The notes under the pieces are model-generated. The model searched no databases. It was not told where the DNA came from and saw only the letters and a program-made list of their open reading frames with translations. The translations under genes and the position numbers were made by a program. This document shows positions 1 to 9,977 of a stretch of DNA of 52,192 nucleotides, in pieces. Source of the stretch: JACVRM01 sp046262315 (GTDB lineage: Bacteria > Actinomycetota > Thermoleophilia > Gaiellales > Gaiellaceae); contig JBHEMZ010000053.1 in NCBI GenBank assembly GCA_046262315.1, positions 1-52,192 of the forward strand, read 5' to 3'. Each line of letters begins with the position of its first letter. Positions within the stretch are counted from its first letter, which is position 1.

Positions 1-169
1 GCGCCCGTCCGAGGCGGGCGCGAGCCGGCGCGCCGCTGAGGCGTTGTTCGCGGCGGGCCGCCGTGCCGAGGGGGAGGCGCGGCTCGAGCGCGCGCTCGAC
101 TTCTGGCGGTCGGTGGGGGCGACCGCCTACCTCCGCGAGGCCGAGGCGTTGCTGGCGGCGGCATCGTGA
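1..169 (+). CDS. C-terminal end of a cyclase/AAA-ATPase/TPR protein (5' truncated by window)
   Basis: Only the last 55 or so codons are in the window, read in frame 2 and ending at TGA 167-169. The tail (LDFWRSVGATAYLREAEALL) closely matches the ends of the next two genes (LSFWRSVGATRYVSRGESLL and LAFYRSVDATAYVRRAEALL). This is therefore the third member of a tandem cyclase-ATPase array, seen only at its C-terminal TPR-like helices. The stop overlaps the GTG start of the next gene in a GTGA tetranucleotide, suggesting translational coupling. Catalytic domains lie outside the window, so enzyme activity cannot be judged. Confidence 0.8.
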   Translation, partial: RPSEAGASRRAAEALFAAGRRAEGEARLERALDFWRSVGATAYLREAEALLAAAS

Positions 170-3100
170 GCGCGGCGACCATCACCTGCCCCTCGTGCGG
201 CCAGGAGAACCCGGCCGGCTTCCGCTTGTGCGGGATGTGCGGCGCGTCGCTGGTGGCCGAGCTCGTTCCGGCCCGCGAGGAGCGCAAGGTCGTCTCGGTG
301 GTGTTCTGCGACCTCGTCGGTTTCACCGGCCGCACCGAGCAGCTCGACCCCGAGGAGGTTCGAGCACTCCTCTCCGGCTACCACCAGCGCCTCCGCGGCG
401 AGCTGGAGCGCCACGGGGGCACGGTCGAGAAGTTCATCGGCGACGCGGTGGTGGCCGTCTTCGGCGCGCCGATGGTGCACGAGGACGACCCGGAGCGGGC
501 CGTGCGGGCCGCCCTCGCGATCCGCGACTGGGCGCTCGAGGAGGAAGACGTCGAGGTGCGGATTGCCGTCAACACCGGCGAGGCGCTCGTCTCCGTGGAC
601 GCCCGCCCCGAGGCCGGCGAAGGGCTCGTCGCCGGCGACGTCGTCAACACCGCCTCGCGCCTGCAGGGGGCGGCGCCCGTGAACGGCGTCCTGGTGGGCG
701 AGAGCACCTACCGCTCGACCGAGCGCGCGATCGAGTACCGCGAGCACGATCCGGTCCAGGCAAAGGGCAAGGCGCAGCCCGTTCCCGTCTGGGAGGCAGT
801 GGCCGCGCGCTCAGCGTACGGCATGGACGTCGATACGCGACCGGCTGTCAGGCTCGTCGGCCGTCGCCGCGAGCTCGACCAGCTCCTCGACGCGCTCGCG
901 CGCGCCCGCGAGGAGCGCGAACCGCAGCTGGTCACGATCGTCGCCGTCCCCGGCATGGGCAAGAGCCGACTCATCCAGGAGCTCTTTGGAGCCGTAGACG
1001 CCGACCCCGAGCTGATCACCTGGCGCCAGGGTCGCTCGCTGCCCTACGGGGAGGGAGTGAGCTTCTGGGCACTCGGCGAGATGGTCAAGGCGCACGCGGG
1101 AATCCTCGAGACGGATCCGCCGGACGCCGCGGTCTCCAAGCTCGACAGCGCAGTCGCCGACGTCTGCGAGGCCGCAGACGCAGCCTGGGTCGCGTCGGCG
1201 CTGGGGCCGCTGGTCGGGCTCGGCGACACGTCGGGGAGCGGCGACCGACGCGACGAGGCGTTTGCCGCGTGGCGCCGGTTCCTCGAGGGCATTGCGGAGC
1301 AGGGGCCGGCCGTGCTGGTCTTCGAGGACCTGCACTGGGCGGATGACGGTCTCCTCGACTTCGTGGACCACCTGGTCGATTGGGCGGCGGATGTTCCACT
1401 CCTCGTCGTTGCGAGCGCCCGGCCGGAGCTGCTTGCGCGGCGGCCCGGGTGGGGCGGGGGGAAGTCGAACGCAGCGACGCTCTCGCTCGCGCCGCTGTCA
1501 GAGCGGGAGACGGCCGAGCTCGTTCATTCGTTGCTCGAGCGCGCGGTGCTCCCGGCGGAGGTTCAGGCGGCCGTACTCGCACGAGCCGGCGGAAACCCGC
1601 TCTACGCCGAGGAGTTCGCTCGCATGGTCGCCGAGCGTGGCCTGGACGGCGCCGGCGGCGAGCTGCCCGTGCCCGAGACGTTGCAGGGCATTGTCGCCGC
1701 GCGGCTGGACGGGCTTGATCGAGGCGAGAAGCGGCTCCTGCAGAATGCCGCCGTCGTCGGCAAGGTGTTCTGGCCTGCCGCTCTCGGCCTCGAGGGGGAG
1801 CTCGAAGGCGTCCTACACGGGCTCGAACGGCGCGAGTTCGTCCGGCGAGAGCGACGGTCGGGAGTCGCAGGCCAGTTGCAGTACGCCTTCCGGCACGTTC
1901 TGGTCAGAGACGTGGCGTACGCGCAGATTCCACGGTCGGAGCGCGCCGCGAAGCACGATCAGGTGGCGCAGTGGATCGAATCGCTCGGCCGCGGCGAGGA
2001 CGTGGCCGAGTTGCTTGCGCACCACTATGCGAGCGCACTCGAGTACACGCGTGCGGCCGGCGGTGACACGGGTGCGCTCGGGGTACGTGCCCGGCGAGCT
2101 CTTCGGGACGCGGGTCGCCGGGCAGTTGCGCTCAACGTGTTCGCGGCGGGCTTCCGGTTCTACGAGCAGGCCGCCGAGCTGACCCCGCGGGAGGACCCCG
2201 AGTGGCCGCAGCTCGCGCTCGAGCACGCGATGGCCGGGATGTACGTCGACCTCGCCAGCGACCGGCTCCTTGTCGAAGCGCGCGATGCGCTCCTGGCCGG
2301 CGATCCGAGCCGGGCGGCTCACGCTGAGATGGTGCTCGGCGAGTACCGGTGGCTGCGCGGCGAGCGCCGGGCGGCCGATGGCCACTTTCGCACGGCCGAG
2401 GGCCTCGTCGGCGCCGTCCCTGAATCGGAGGCGAAGGTCGCCGTGCTGGCCAATCTCTCGCGCTTCTTCATGCTGGGCGACGAGCACGACCGGGCGATTG
2501 CGCTTGGACGCGAGGCGCTCGCGATGGCGGAGGAGCTCGGCCTCGACGTGATGCGCGCGCACGCCCTCAACAACATCGGCGTCTCCAGGGTTCAGCAGGG
2601 CGACGACGGCGGCCTCGCCGACCTCGAGGCGAGCCGCGAGATCGCCCGCGGCGTGAGCGCGCCGGAATACACCCGCGCGTCCGGCAACCTCGCATCGGTC
2701 TTGGTCTCCCTCGGTCAGCTCGAGCGCGCTGCCGAGCTCCACGAGGAGGCGCTTCAGATCGTCAAGGAGGTTGGGCTCCTCGAGCCGATCCGCTGGCTCT
2801 CCACCGAACGCGCGATCGATCTCTCCTACGTGGGCCGCTGGGACGAGGCGCGCCGCATCGTCGACGCCCTCATCGAAGAGTTCGAGCACTCGCCGTTCTG
2901 GATCGAGTCCTCGACACGGGTGTGCCGGGCGCAGATGTCGCTCGCGGCTGGAGCGCTCGCCGAGGCGCGCAGCGATGCCGAGCGCTCGCGTGCGGTGGCG
3001 CGAGCCAGTGGGGACGTGCAACAGCTGGGACCGTCGTTGGGTTTCGGCGCGCGCCTCAATGCCGAGCTCGACGACATGACCGGGGCGCGCGAGCTCGCGG

Positions 3101-3483
3101 AGGAGCTGCTCGACGGGTGGCGTCGAACCGGATTCGCCGGGCGCGCGCAGGACTGGGTCATCGAGCTCTGGTTCGCTCTCTGGAGGCTCGGCAGAGAGGG
3201 ACAGCTGGGTGACGCGCTCGACGCCTCGACGCCCTCGCCGTGGACTCGAGCTACCAAAGCGCTCATGGGCCGCGACTTCGCGTCCGCAGCCGAGATCGTC
3301 GGCGGACTCGGCGCCAACTCGGTCGAGGCGCTCATCCGGCTGTGGGCCGCGGAGCGGCTGGTCGAGCAGGGCCGGCGACCGGAGGCGGATGCCGAGCTTC
3401 AACGCGCGCTCTCCTTCTGGCGCTCCGTGGGCGCGACGCGGTACGTGAGCCGGGGCGAGTCGCTGCTGGCCGCCGCCTCATGA
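166..3483 (+). CDS. Adenylate/guanylate cyclase with zinc ribbon, AAA ATPase and TPR-like C-terminus
   Basis: A 1105-residue cytoplasmic protein. An N-terminal zinc ribbon (C8, C11, C22, C25) is followed by a class III cyclase domain (about 38-200). Metal-binding aspartates are D49 (FCDLVGFT) and D93 (FIGDAVV). K89 and D158 sit at the adenine-specifying positions, and N161 and R165 at the transition-state positions, so cAMP synthesis is the likely reaction. An AAA_16/MalT-like ATPase follows with Walker A at 263-268 (GMGKSR) and Walker B around VLVFEDLHWADD, then about 500 residues of TPR-like helices. The GTG start is fixed by its overlap with the upstream stop. The stop overlaps the next gene in ATGA. 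The architecture suggests a cyclase gated by a nucleotide-dependent STAND-type switch; the input signal is unknown. Confidence 0.9.
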   Translation: MSAATITCPSCGQENPAGFRLCGMCGASLVAELVPAREERKVVSVVFCDLVGFTGRTEQLDPEEVRALLSGYHQRLRGELERHGGTVEKFIGDAVVAVFGAPMVHEDDPERAVRAALAIRDWALEEEDVEVRIAVNTGEALVSVDARPEAGEGLVAGDVVNTASRLQGAAPVNGVLVGESTYRSTERAIEYREHDPVQAKGKAQPVPVWEAVAARSAYGMDVDTRPAVRLVGRRRELDQLLDALARAREEREPQLVTIVAVPGMGKSRLIQELFGAVDADPELITWRQGRSLPYGEGVSFWALGEMVKAHAGILETDPPDAAVSKLDSAVADVCEAADAAWVASALGPLVGLGDTSGSGDRRDEAFAAWRRFLEGIAEQGPAVLVFEDLHWADDGLLDFVDHLVDWAADVPLLVVASARPELLARRPGWGGGKSNAATLSLAPLSERETAELVHSLLERAVLPAEVQAAVLARAGGNPLYAEEFARMVAERGLDGAGGELPVPETLQGIVAARLDGLDRGEKRLLQNAAVVGKVFWPAALGLEGELEGVLHGLERREFVRRERRSGVAGQLQYAFRHVLVRDVAYAQIPRSERAAKHDQVAQWIESLGRGEDVAELLAHHYASALEYTRAAGGDTGALGVRARRALRDAGRRAVALNVFAAGFRFYEQAAELTPREDPEWPQLALEHAMAGMYVDLASDRLLVEARDALLAGDPSRAAHAEMVLGEYRWLRGERRAADGHFRTAEGLVGAVPESEAKVAVLANLSRFFMLGDEHDRAIALGREALAMAEELGLDVMRAHALNNIGVSRVQQGDDGGLADLEASREIARGVSAPEYTRASGNLASVLVSLGQLERAAELHEEALQIVKEVGLLEPIRWLSTERAIDLSYVGRWDEARRIVDALIEEFEHSPFWIESSTRVCRAQMSLAAGALAEARSDAERSRAVARASGDVQQLGPSLGFGARLNAELDDMTGARELAEELLDGWRRTGFAGRAQDWVIELWFALWRLGREGQLGDALDASTPSPWTRATKALMGRDFASAAEIVGGLGANSVEALIRLWAAERLVEQGRRPEADAELQRALSFWRSVGATRYVSRGESLLAAAS

Positions 3484-6400
3484 CCGTCTGCCCCACGTGC
3501 GGCTTCGAGAACGCGGCGGGCGCGAAGTTCTGCTCCGAGTGCGGCTCGCCGCTCGCCGCGCTCGCCCCACACCGGGAGGAGCGCAAGGTCGTCAGTGTCG
3601 TCTTCTGCGACGTCGTCGGCTCAACGGCACGCGCGGAGGCCGCCGATCCCGAAGAGGTCCGCGTCGCGCTCTCGGCGTTCTACGAGCGGGTGCGCTACGA
3701 GCTCGAGCGCTTCGGCGGCACCGTGGAGAAGTTCATCCGCGACGCGGTCGTCGCAGTCTTCGGCACGCCGGTCGCACACGAGGACGATGACGATCCGGAG
3801 CGGGCCGTCCGCGCGGCGCTCGCGATCCGGGATTGGGCGCGTGAGGATGGCAAGCTGCAGGTGCGGATCGCCGTGAACACCGGCGAGGCGCTGGTCGCGC
3901 TCGGCGCGCGGAGCGGCTCGGGTGAGGCGATGGTCGCGGGTGACGTGGCGAACACCGCCGCCAGGCTCCAGGCGGCTGCGCCGGAGAACCAGATCCTCGT
4001 CGGCGAGGCGACCTACCGGGCCACGCGGGACGCGATCGAGTACGAGGCCGCCGAGTCGGTGCAGGCGAAGGGCAAGGCAGCGCCCGTCCGCGTGTGGCAG
4101 GTGCGCGAGGCGCGGGCCGCCGTCGAGCTGTTGGCACCGGCGACGCCGCTGGTGGGCCGCGCCCGCGAGCGCGAGCTGCTCGTCGGCGCCTTCGGGCGTG
4201 CGCGTGACGAGCGCTCGACCGAGCTCGTGACGATCGTCGGCGTTCCCGGCATCGGCAAGAGCCGCCTCGTCGCCGAGTTGTACGCCGAGCTCGACCGCGA
4301 GTCGGAGCTCACCCGCTGGCGTCACGGACGGTCGCTGCCGTACGGCGAGGGTCTCGCCTTCTGGGCTCTGGCGAGAGATGGTCAAGGCGGAGGCGGGCAT
4401 TCTCGAGAGCGACGGCGCCGCCGACGCCGGCCGGAAGGGCAGGCGGCCGTCGCGGCCGTGCTGCCCGAGGCCGATGCAGGCTGGGTGGAGGCGCGACTGC
4501 GGCCTCTCGCCGGGCTGGACGCGCCCAGCGCCGCGGGCGACGAGAGCTTCGGTGCCTGGCGGCGCTTCCTGGAGGCGCTCGCAGAGCAGCGGCCGACCGT
4601 GCTCGTGTTCGAGGACCTCCACTGGGCGGGCGACGACCTGCTCGACTTCGTCGACGAGCTGGTCGACTGGGTCACCGACGTTCCGCTCTTGGTGGTCGCG
4701 ACCGCGCGGCCCGAGCTGCTCGATCGCCGTCCGGGCTGGGGCGGGGGCAAGCGCAACGCCCACGCCCTGTCGCTCAGGCGGCTGGACGCGGGCGACACGG
4801 CGCGGCTGATTGCCTCGTTGCTCGACCGGCACCTGCTGCCCGCGGAGACCCAGCGCGAGCTGCTGGCTCGTGCGGGCGGCAACCCACTCTACGCGGAGCA
4901 GTTCGCGCGCATGCTCGAGGAGCGCGGAGGCCTCGACGGTGAGCTGCCGGACAGCGTCCAGGCGATCATCGCCGCGCGTCTCGACTCGCTGCCGGCGGAC
5001 GAGAAGCGGCTGCTGCTGGACGCCGCCGTGCTCCGGGAGAACGTTCTGGGTCGGCGCGCTCGCAAATCACAGCCGCGCAGAGGAGCAACTGCGCGCCCTC
5101 CAGCGGAAGGAGTTCGTGCGGCGCGAGCGGCGCAGCACGGTCGAGGGGCGAGACCGAGTTCGCGTTCGCGCACATGCTCGTCTGCGGCGTCGCCTACGCG
5201 CAGATCCCGCGCGCGCAACGGGCCGAGCAGCACGCGCGAGCGGCACGCTGGATCGAGGCACTCAGCGCCGACCGCTCGGAGGACCTCTCCGAGCTGCTGG
5301 TTCACCACCACCTCGCCGCGCTGGAGCTCGTCCGGGCGGTCGGCGGCGACGTCTCGGGGCTCGTGGAGCCGGCGGTCGCGGCGCTCGCCGGCGCGACCGA
5401 GCGGGCGCTGTCGCCCTCTGCCTTCGCCCAGGCGGAGCGCTCCGCCACGGCACTGCTCGCGCTGCTTCCGGATAGAGATCGACGAGCGGCGTCCCAAGGC
5501 CCTGTTCCGGCTCGCGGCGGCTGAGTTCGAGCTCGGGAGCGGCGTGGCGATCGCAAGGGTGGCAGAAGCAGCGGCGGGATTTGCAGCCGGCGGCGATGCT
5601 GCCGCCGCCGCAGGGGCGGAGATCGCGGCCGCCGACTGGCTGTGGAATCTCGGCCGACGCGATGAGGCGCACGCGGCGTCCGAGCGGGCGCTCGTGCTCG
5701 TCGAGGGCTCCGCGCCCTCCCGGGTGAAGGCTGCGGCGCTCGTCGAACGTTCACGGCTGCTCATGCTGGCGAGCCGCAACGACGAGTCGGTGCAGCTGGG
5801 ACGAGCAGGGCTCGAGCTCGCCGAGCAGTTCGGCGACGAGGCGCTCCAGGCGCGTGCGCTGATCACGATCGGCGCGGCGACGGAATCGGAGGCCGATCTG
5901 CGCCGCGGCACCGACATCGCAGATCGCGTCGACGCAGTCCGGGAGTTCGTCCGCGGGAACACCAACCTGGCCGAGCAGATGCTGGCGCGAGGCGACCTGG
6001 CGGAGGTCGAGGCGCTTTACGAGGCGGCCGCCACTCGGGTCGAGCGGGTTGGGAATGGTTACACTCGTCGCCTGGGTGGAGGCGCAGGCCGCCTGGCTCG
6101 CCTACCTGACCGGCGACTGGGCTCGCTCCGAGCGGCTGTTCGCGCACGTCCTCGCTGTCGTCGAGCAGACGAAGACCCACGTGCTCGAGGCGATGACGCG
6201 TGCGATCGACGCCCTGATCGCCGAGGCGCGTGGGGACCCCGCCGGCGCCAACTCTCTCTGGGACCGAGCGCTCGAGCTGGCGCGCGCGATGAAGGATCCC
6301 CAGGCGCTCGGCCCCTGGCTCAGCGGCCGGGCTCGCTTCCTGCTCAGCGAAGGCCGCGTCGAGGAAGCGACCGCGCACGTCGAGGAGGTCCTGGCGCTGC

Positions 6401-6747
6401 GCGACGAGCACGCGGCGTACTACACGTGACTGATCGACCTCGGCTGGCTGCTCCACGATCTCGGCCGCGGCGCCGAGCTGCCGCCTGCGCGCAAGGGCGG
6501 CGTGTGGCTCGCAGTGGCGCAGGAGCTCGCAAGGGGCGAGTTCGCCGTCGCTGCCGACCTGCTCGGCGAGTCAGGGTTGCGCACGGAGGAGGCGTATGCC
6601 CGCCTGCGAGTTGCGGAGCAGCTTGCGCTGGAAGGACGCGGGGCCGAGGCGGTCGCCGAGCGTGACCGCGCGCTGGCCTTCTACCGCTCGGTCGACGCGA
6701 CCGCATACGTGCGGCGCGCGGAGGCGCTCCTGGCGGAGAGCGCCTAG
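3480..6747 (+). pseudogene. Decayed paralog of the upstream cyclase/AAA-ATPase protein
   Basis: Starts at ATG 3480, overlapping the upstream stop, with the same zinc ribbon and cyclase domain. Aligning it by eye to its intact neighbour shows frame changes near 4372 (+1), 4440 (compensating), 5032 (extra C), 5148 (extra G in GGGG), 5475 and 6050. An in-frame TGA at 6427 precedes the last 106 codons, whose frame ends at TAG 6745-6747. The residue before the second metal aspartate is Arg instead of Gly (FIRDAVV). Walker A (GIGKSR) and Walker B (EDLHWAGD) remain readable. At most the cyclase domain and the start of the ATPase could be translated intact. The neighbour is undamaged over 3.3 kb, so real decay is favoured, but insertion-type sequencing error is not excluded. 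Confidence 0.8.
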
Positions 6748-8087
6748 CTCGCGCCGCAACGGCGGAACGCGACCGTCGCGGCGCCCTGCCGCTCCCAGTC
6801 GGAGACGCCGCCGTCGATCACCGGCTTGGCGTCGATCCCCTCGTGCAGCAACGCGCTCGCGGCGACCGCGGCCCGCGTGCCCGTGGAGCAGATCGTCACG
6901 AGTGGCTTCTCGAAGCGCAAATCGCCGGCACAGCGGCGGACGAGGCGATACGGGACGTTGCGGCTGCCGGGGATGAAGCCCTCGTCACGCTCGTGTGGCT
7001 CGCGCACGTCGAGCACCTCGACGGAGTCGTCGGCCACGAGACGCTCCAGGTCCTCCACGGACAGCGTCTCGAGCCGCTCGTCGTCCTCCGTCGCCAGCAC
7101 GTAGCCCTCGACTACCAGGAAGCCCACGGAGCGCAGGCCGCGCGCGGCGAGTTCCGCCTGTCCCGCATCGGCTGCGCGAATCACGACAGGCTCGTCGGGG
7201 GAGAGCACGAAGCCGGCCTTGGTGGCGAAGCTCGACCCGTCGAGCGGGACACTGAGTGCGCCGCGTGCATGTCCGGCTGCGTACTCCTCGAGCAGCCTGA
7301 CGTCGAGCACCACTGCGTCTCCGGGGGAGGCGAGCTCCCGGAGCGGCTCGGGCGCCGGGAGGAACGGCCCGCTGTTGAGGGCCACGATCCGCTCGGCGTT
7401 GGGCGGCTTGGGCGTCTTGACCCCGATCGACTCGTCGACGAACTCGTCCTCCCCGGCCACGTCCAGGGCGGGGTTGAAGCGCCGCTCGAAGCCAAGGGTC
7501 GTCGAGGCGCGAGAGCTCATCCCGGCTCCGCAGAGCGACCCGGTCACGTGGCCGGGGAAGACCTCCACGCCGTCGGCAAGCTCAAGCAGACGCTGCAAGC
7601 TGCGGTAGAGCTCGCGTGCGCCCTCGCACGCCTCGACGGCCAGGTCCGGCCGCGCCGCATCGCCGACGAACAGCGAGTCGCCGGTCAGGATCAGCCAAGG
7701 CTCGTCCGCACGGGAGCGGTCGAGCACCGCGAAGCAGCAGTGCTCAGGCCGGTGGCCTGGCGTGTGCACGACGCGCAGCGCGACGTGCCCGATCACCACC
7801 TCGTCGCCGTCGGCAAGCGGCTCGAACGAGTACTCCGGCTCCGCGGCCGGATGGATCCGCATGGGCACCGCGTGCTCGAGGGCGAACCGGCCGTGCCCCG
7901 ACACGTGGTCCGCGTGCGTGTGGGTCTCGAGGACGCAGCAGATGCGAACGTCGTGCTTCTCGGCTTCCTCGAGGTACGGGGCGATCTCGTAGGTCGGATC
8001 GACGACGACCGCCTCGCCGGCCTCTTCGTCGCCCACCAGGTAAGACGCGCAGCCGAGATCCTCGTCGACGAACTGCCGAAAGATCAT
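6744..8087 (-). CDS. MBL-fold/double rhodanese protein, persulfide dioxygenase-sulfurtransferase type
   Basis: 447 residues. The N-terminal metallo-beta-lactamase fold has THTHADH at 55-61, HTPGH, TGDSLFVGD and PGHVTGS motifs, as in ETHE1/CstB-type persulfide dioxygenases that oxidise glutathione or other persulfides to sulfite. Two rhodanese domains follow. The first lacks an active cysteine at the loop position (VIRAADAGQ); the second has the catalytic loop CSTGTR. This matches the CstB layout in which a structural rhodanese precedes an active one. A TAGGGT -10-like box lies 7 bases before the ATG, so the message is probably leaderless. The stop shares a CTAG with the convergent pseudogene. 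No sulfide sensor or SQR gene is nearby. Confidence 0.85.
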   Translation of the reverse strand: MIFRQFVDEDLGCASYLVGDEEAGEAVVVDPTYEIAPYLEEAEKHDVRICCVLETHTHADHVSGHGRFALEHAVPMRIHPAAEPEYSFEPLADGDEVVIGHVALRVVHTPGHRPEHCCFAVLDRSRADEPWLILTGDSLFVGDAARPDLAVEACEGARELYRSLQRLLELADGVEVFPGHVTGSLCGAGMSSRASTTLGFERRFNPALDVAGEDEFVDESIGVKTPKPPNAERIVALNSGPFLPAPEPLRELASPGDAVVLDVRLLEEYAAGHARGALSVPLDGSSFATKAGFVLSPDEPVVIRAADAGQAELAARGLRSVGFLVVEGYVLATEDDERLETLSVEDLERLVADDSVEVLDVREPHERDEGFIPGSRNVPYRLVRRCAGDLRFEKPLVTICSTGTRAAVAASALLHEGIDAKPVIDGGVSDWERQGAATVAFRRCGAS

Positions 8088-8094
8088 CGCGGCG

Positions 8095-8100
8095 ACCCTA
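8095..8100 (-). promoter_or_regulatory. Leaderless -10 box for MBL-rhodanese gene
   Basis: TAGGGT on the minus strand ends 7 bases before ATG 8087, and no Shine-Dalgarno sequence is visible. Confidence 0.5.
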
Positions 8101-8214
8101 CCACCCGGCCGGGAGGGTCTCTACATGCGCGCCGCGAATACCGCTGTCATGCTCCGCTATCGAATTCGACAGGGGAACGTCTCTTCGGATAAGCAGCCGA
8201 AAGGAAGTGAATCA

Positions 8215-9888
8215 ATGCGGTCACGACGGACACTGCTCTCGCTCGCCGCGTTCCTCCTGGGCCTGACCCTGCTCGCCACCGCTGCGTGCGGCGGCAGCGA
8301 CGACGAGGGCGGCGGCGGAACCACGACGACTACAGAGACCAAGCGGGGTGGAACCGCCCGCTTCAACCTGAAGTCCGACACGGATTACACCGACCCGGCG
8401 CTCGCGTACTACCAGGTCTCCTGGCAACAGGAATACGCGACGTGTCTAAAGCTTTTGAACTACCCCGACGCGCCCGCGCCGAAAGGCTCGCAGCTGACTC
8501 CCGAGGCGGCCGCGTCGTTGCCGAAGGTCTCCGACGACGGCAAGACCTACACGTTCACGGTCCGCAGTGGCTTCAAGTTCTCGCCGCCGTCCAACCAGGA
8601 AGTGACGGCCGAGACCTTCAAGTTCGTGATCGAGCGCGTGCTCAACGCCAAGATGCAGTCGCCGGGCGCCTCGTTCATCACTGATATCGCCGGCGCCCAG
8701 GAGTTCCTCGACGGCAAGGCCAAATCGGTGAGCGGCCTGTCGGTGAGCGGCGACCAGCTCACGATCAAGCTGACCAAGGTGGCGCCGGACCTCGTGTCCC
8801 GGATCGCGATGCCGTTCTTCTGTGCGATCCCGACGGATACGCCGATCGACCCCAAGGGCGTCGAGGAGCCGTCGATGGCAGGCCCGTACTACATCAAGAA
8901 GCGAATCGCCAAGCGGACGCTCGTGCTCGAGCGGAACCCGAACTACGCCGGCGATCGCGTCGCCAACCTCGATCGCATCGTCTACACGGTCGGCGTGAAC
9001 GAGAACGCGGGACTGCTCCAGATCAAGCAGGGCGACGCGGACTACGCGGCGGATGCCATCCCGCCTACGGCGCACTGTGAGCTCGACCAGCTCTACGGCA
9101 AGGACAGCCAGGCCGCGAAGGACGGCAAGCAGCAGTACTTCGTCCACCCGGCGCTGATCTTCAGCTACCTCGGGCTGAACACGCAGCGCGAGGCGTTCAA
9201 GGACCCGAAGGTGCGGCAGGCCGTGTCCTACGCAATCGATCGCCCCGGGATCTCGAAGCAGAGCGGCTGCTTCGCCGGCACCCTCACCGACCAGCATCTC
9301 CCCCCGGGAGTCCAGGGCTTCGAGGACGCGGACATCTACCCGCTCGACGGGCCGGACCTGGAGAAGGCGAAGCAACTGATGGGCGGCAAGAAGGTCAAGG
9401 CCGTCATGTACACCTGCAACGCGGGCTCGTGTCCCAAGCGGGCGCAGATCGTGCAGCAGAATCTTCAGGCGATCGGCATCGACGTCGAGATCAGGCAGTT
9501 CGAGCGTGCCGTCCAGTTCGAGAAGGAAGGCATCAAGGGCGAGCCGGTCGACATCGCCGACGAGGGCTGGATCGCGGACTACCCCGATCCGTACGACTTC
9601 CTCAACAAGCTGCTGAGCGGGGACAGCATCCAGGCGAAGAACAACACGAACTTCTCGTACTTCGACGTGGACGCAGTCGACGCGAAGCTCGAGGAGGCGG
9701 CGCGGCTGTCCGGCGACGAGCGCTTCACGCGCTACGCGGAGCTGGACGCGGAGATCGCACGCGACTACGCACCGCTCGCCAACTACCAGAACGACAACAA
9801 CCGGGACTTCTTCTCGGCGCGGATCGGCTGCCAGGTCTACCAGCCGATCTACGGGATGGACATCAACACGCTCTGCGTACGCGAGTAG
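8215..9888 (+). CDS. ABC transporter substrate-binding lipoprotein, family 5 (peptide/nickel type)
   Basis: 557 residues from ATG 8215, preceded by an AAGGAAGTGA ribosome site 4-10 bases upstream. An earlier in-frame ATG at 8125 would bury the signal peptide. The lipobox is LATAAC with the lipidated cysteine at residue 25. It is followed by an acidic/Gly/Thr linker and the DppA/OppA-like fold (for example KVRQAVSYAIDR and ADEGWIADYPDPYDFL). It should capture a peptide or similar solute outside the membrane. No permease or ATPase gene adjoins it and a strong terminator follows, so it is an orphan binding protein that must work with a transporter encoded elsewhere. Confidence 0.93.
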   Translation: MRSRRTLLSLAAFLLGLTLLATAACGGSDDEGGGGTTTTTETKRGGTARFNLKSDTDYTDPALAYYQVSWQQEYATCLKLLNYPDAPAPKGSQLTPEAAASLPKVSDDGKTYTFTVRSGFKFSPPSNQEVTAETFKFVIERVLNAKMQSPGASFITDIAGAQEFLDGKAKSVSGLSVSGDQLTIKLTKVAPDLVSRIAMPFFCAIPTDTPIDPKGVEEPSMAGPYYIKKRIAKRTLVLERNPNYAGDRVANLDRIVYTVGVNENAGLLQIKQGDADYAADAIPPTAHCELDQLYGKDSQAAKDGKQQYFVHPALIFSYLGLNTQREAFKDPKVRQAVSYAIDRPGISKQSGCFAGTLTDQHLPPGVQGFEDADIYPLDGPDLEKAKQLMGGKKVKAVMYTCNAGSCPKRAQIVQQNLQAIGIDVEIRQFERAVQFEKEGIKGEPVDIADEGWIADYPDPYDFLNKLLSGDSIQAKNNTNFSYFDVDAVDAKLEEAARLSGDERFTRYAELDAEIARDYAPLANYQNDNNRDFFSARIGCQVYQPIYGMDINTLCVRE

Positions 9889-9914
9889 CAGGAGCGAGAC
9901 GGCGAAGGCAAGGG

Positions 9915-9942
9915 AGGAGGGCGCCTTGCGGCGCCCTCCTTT
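9915..9942 (+). terminator. Rho-independent terminator after the binding-protein gene
   Basis: A perfect 10-base-pair stem (GGAGGGCGCC with GGCGCCCTCC), loop TTGC, then TTT, 27 bases after the stop. As a near-symmetric hairpin between convergent genes it may also act on the minus-strand gene ending at 9978. Confidence 0.85.
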
Positions 9943-9977
9943 CCTGGCGGCGAGCTCGCCCCCGGGAAGCCGGCTGT

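Noticed and set aside
6843..8192. 449-codon plus-strand open frame
   Set aside because: Antisense to the MBL-rhodanese gene, which has clear motifs.
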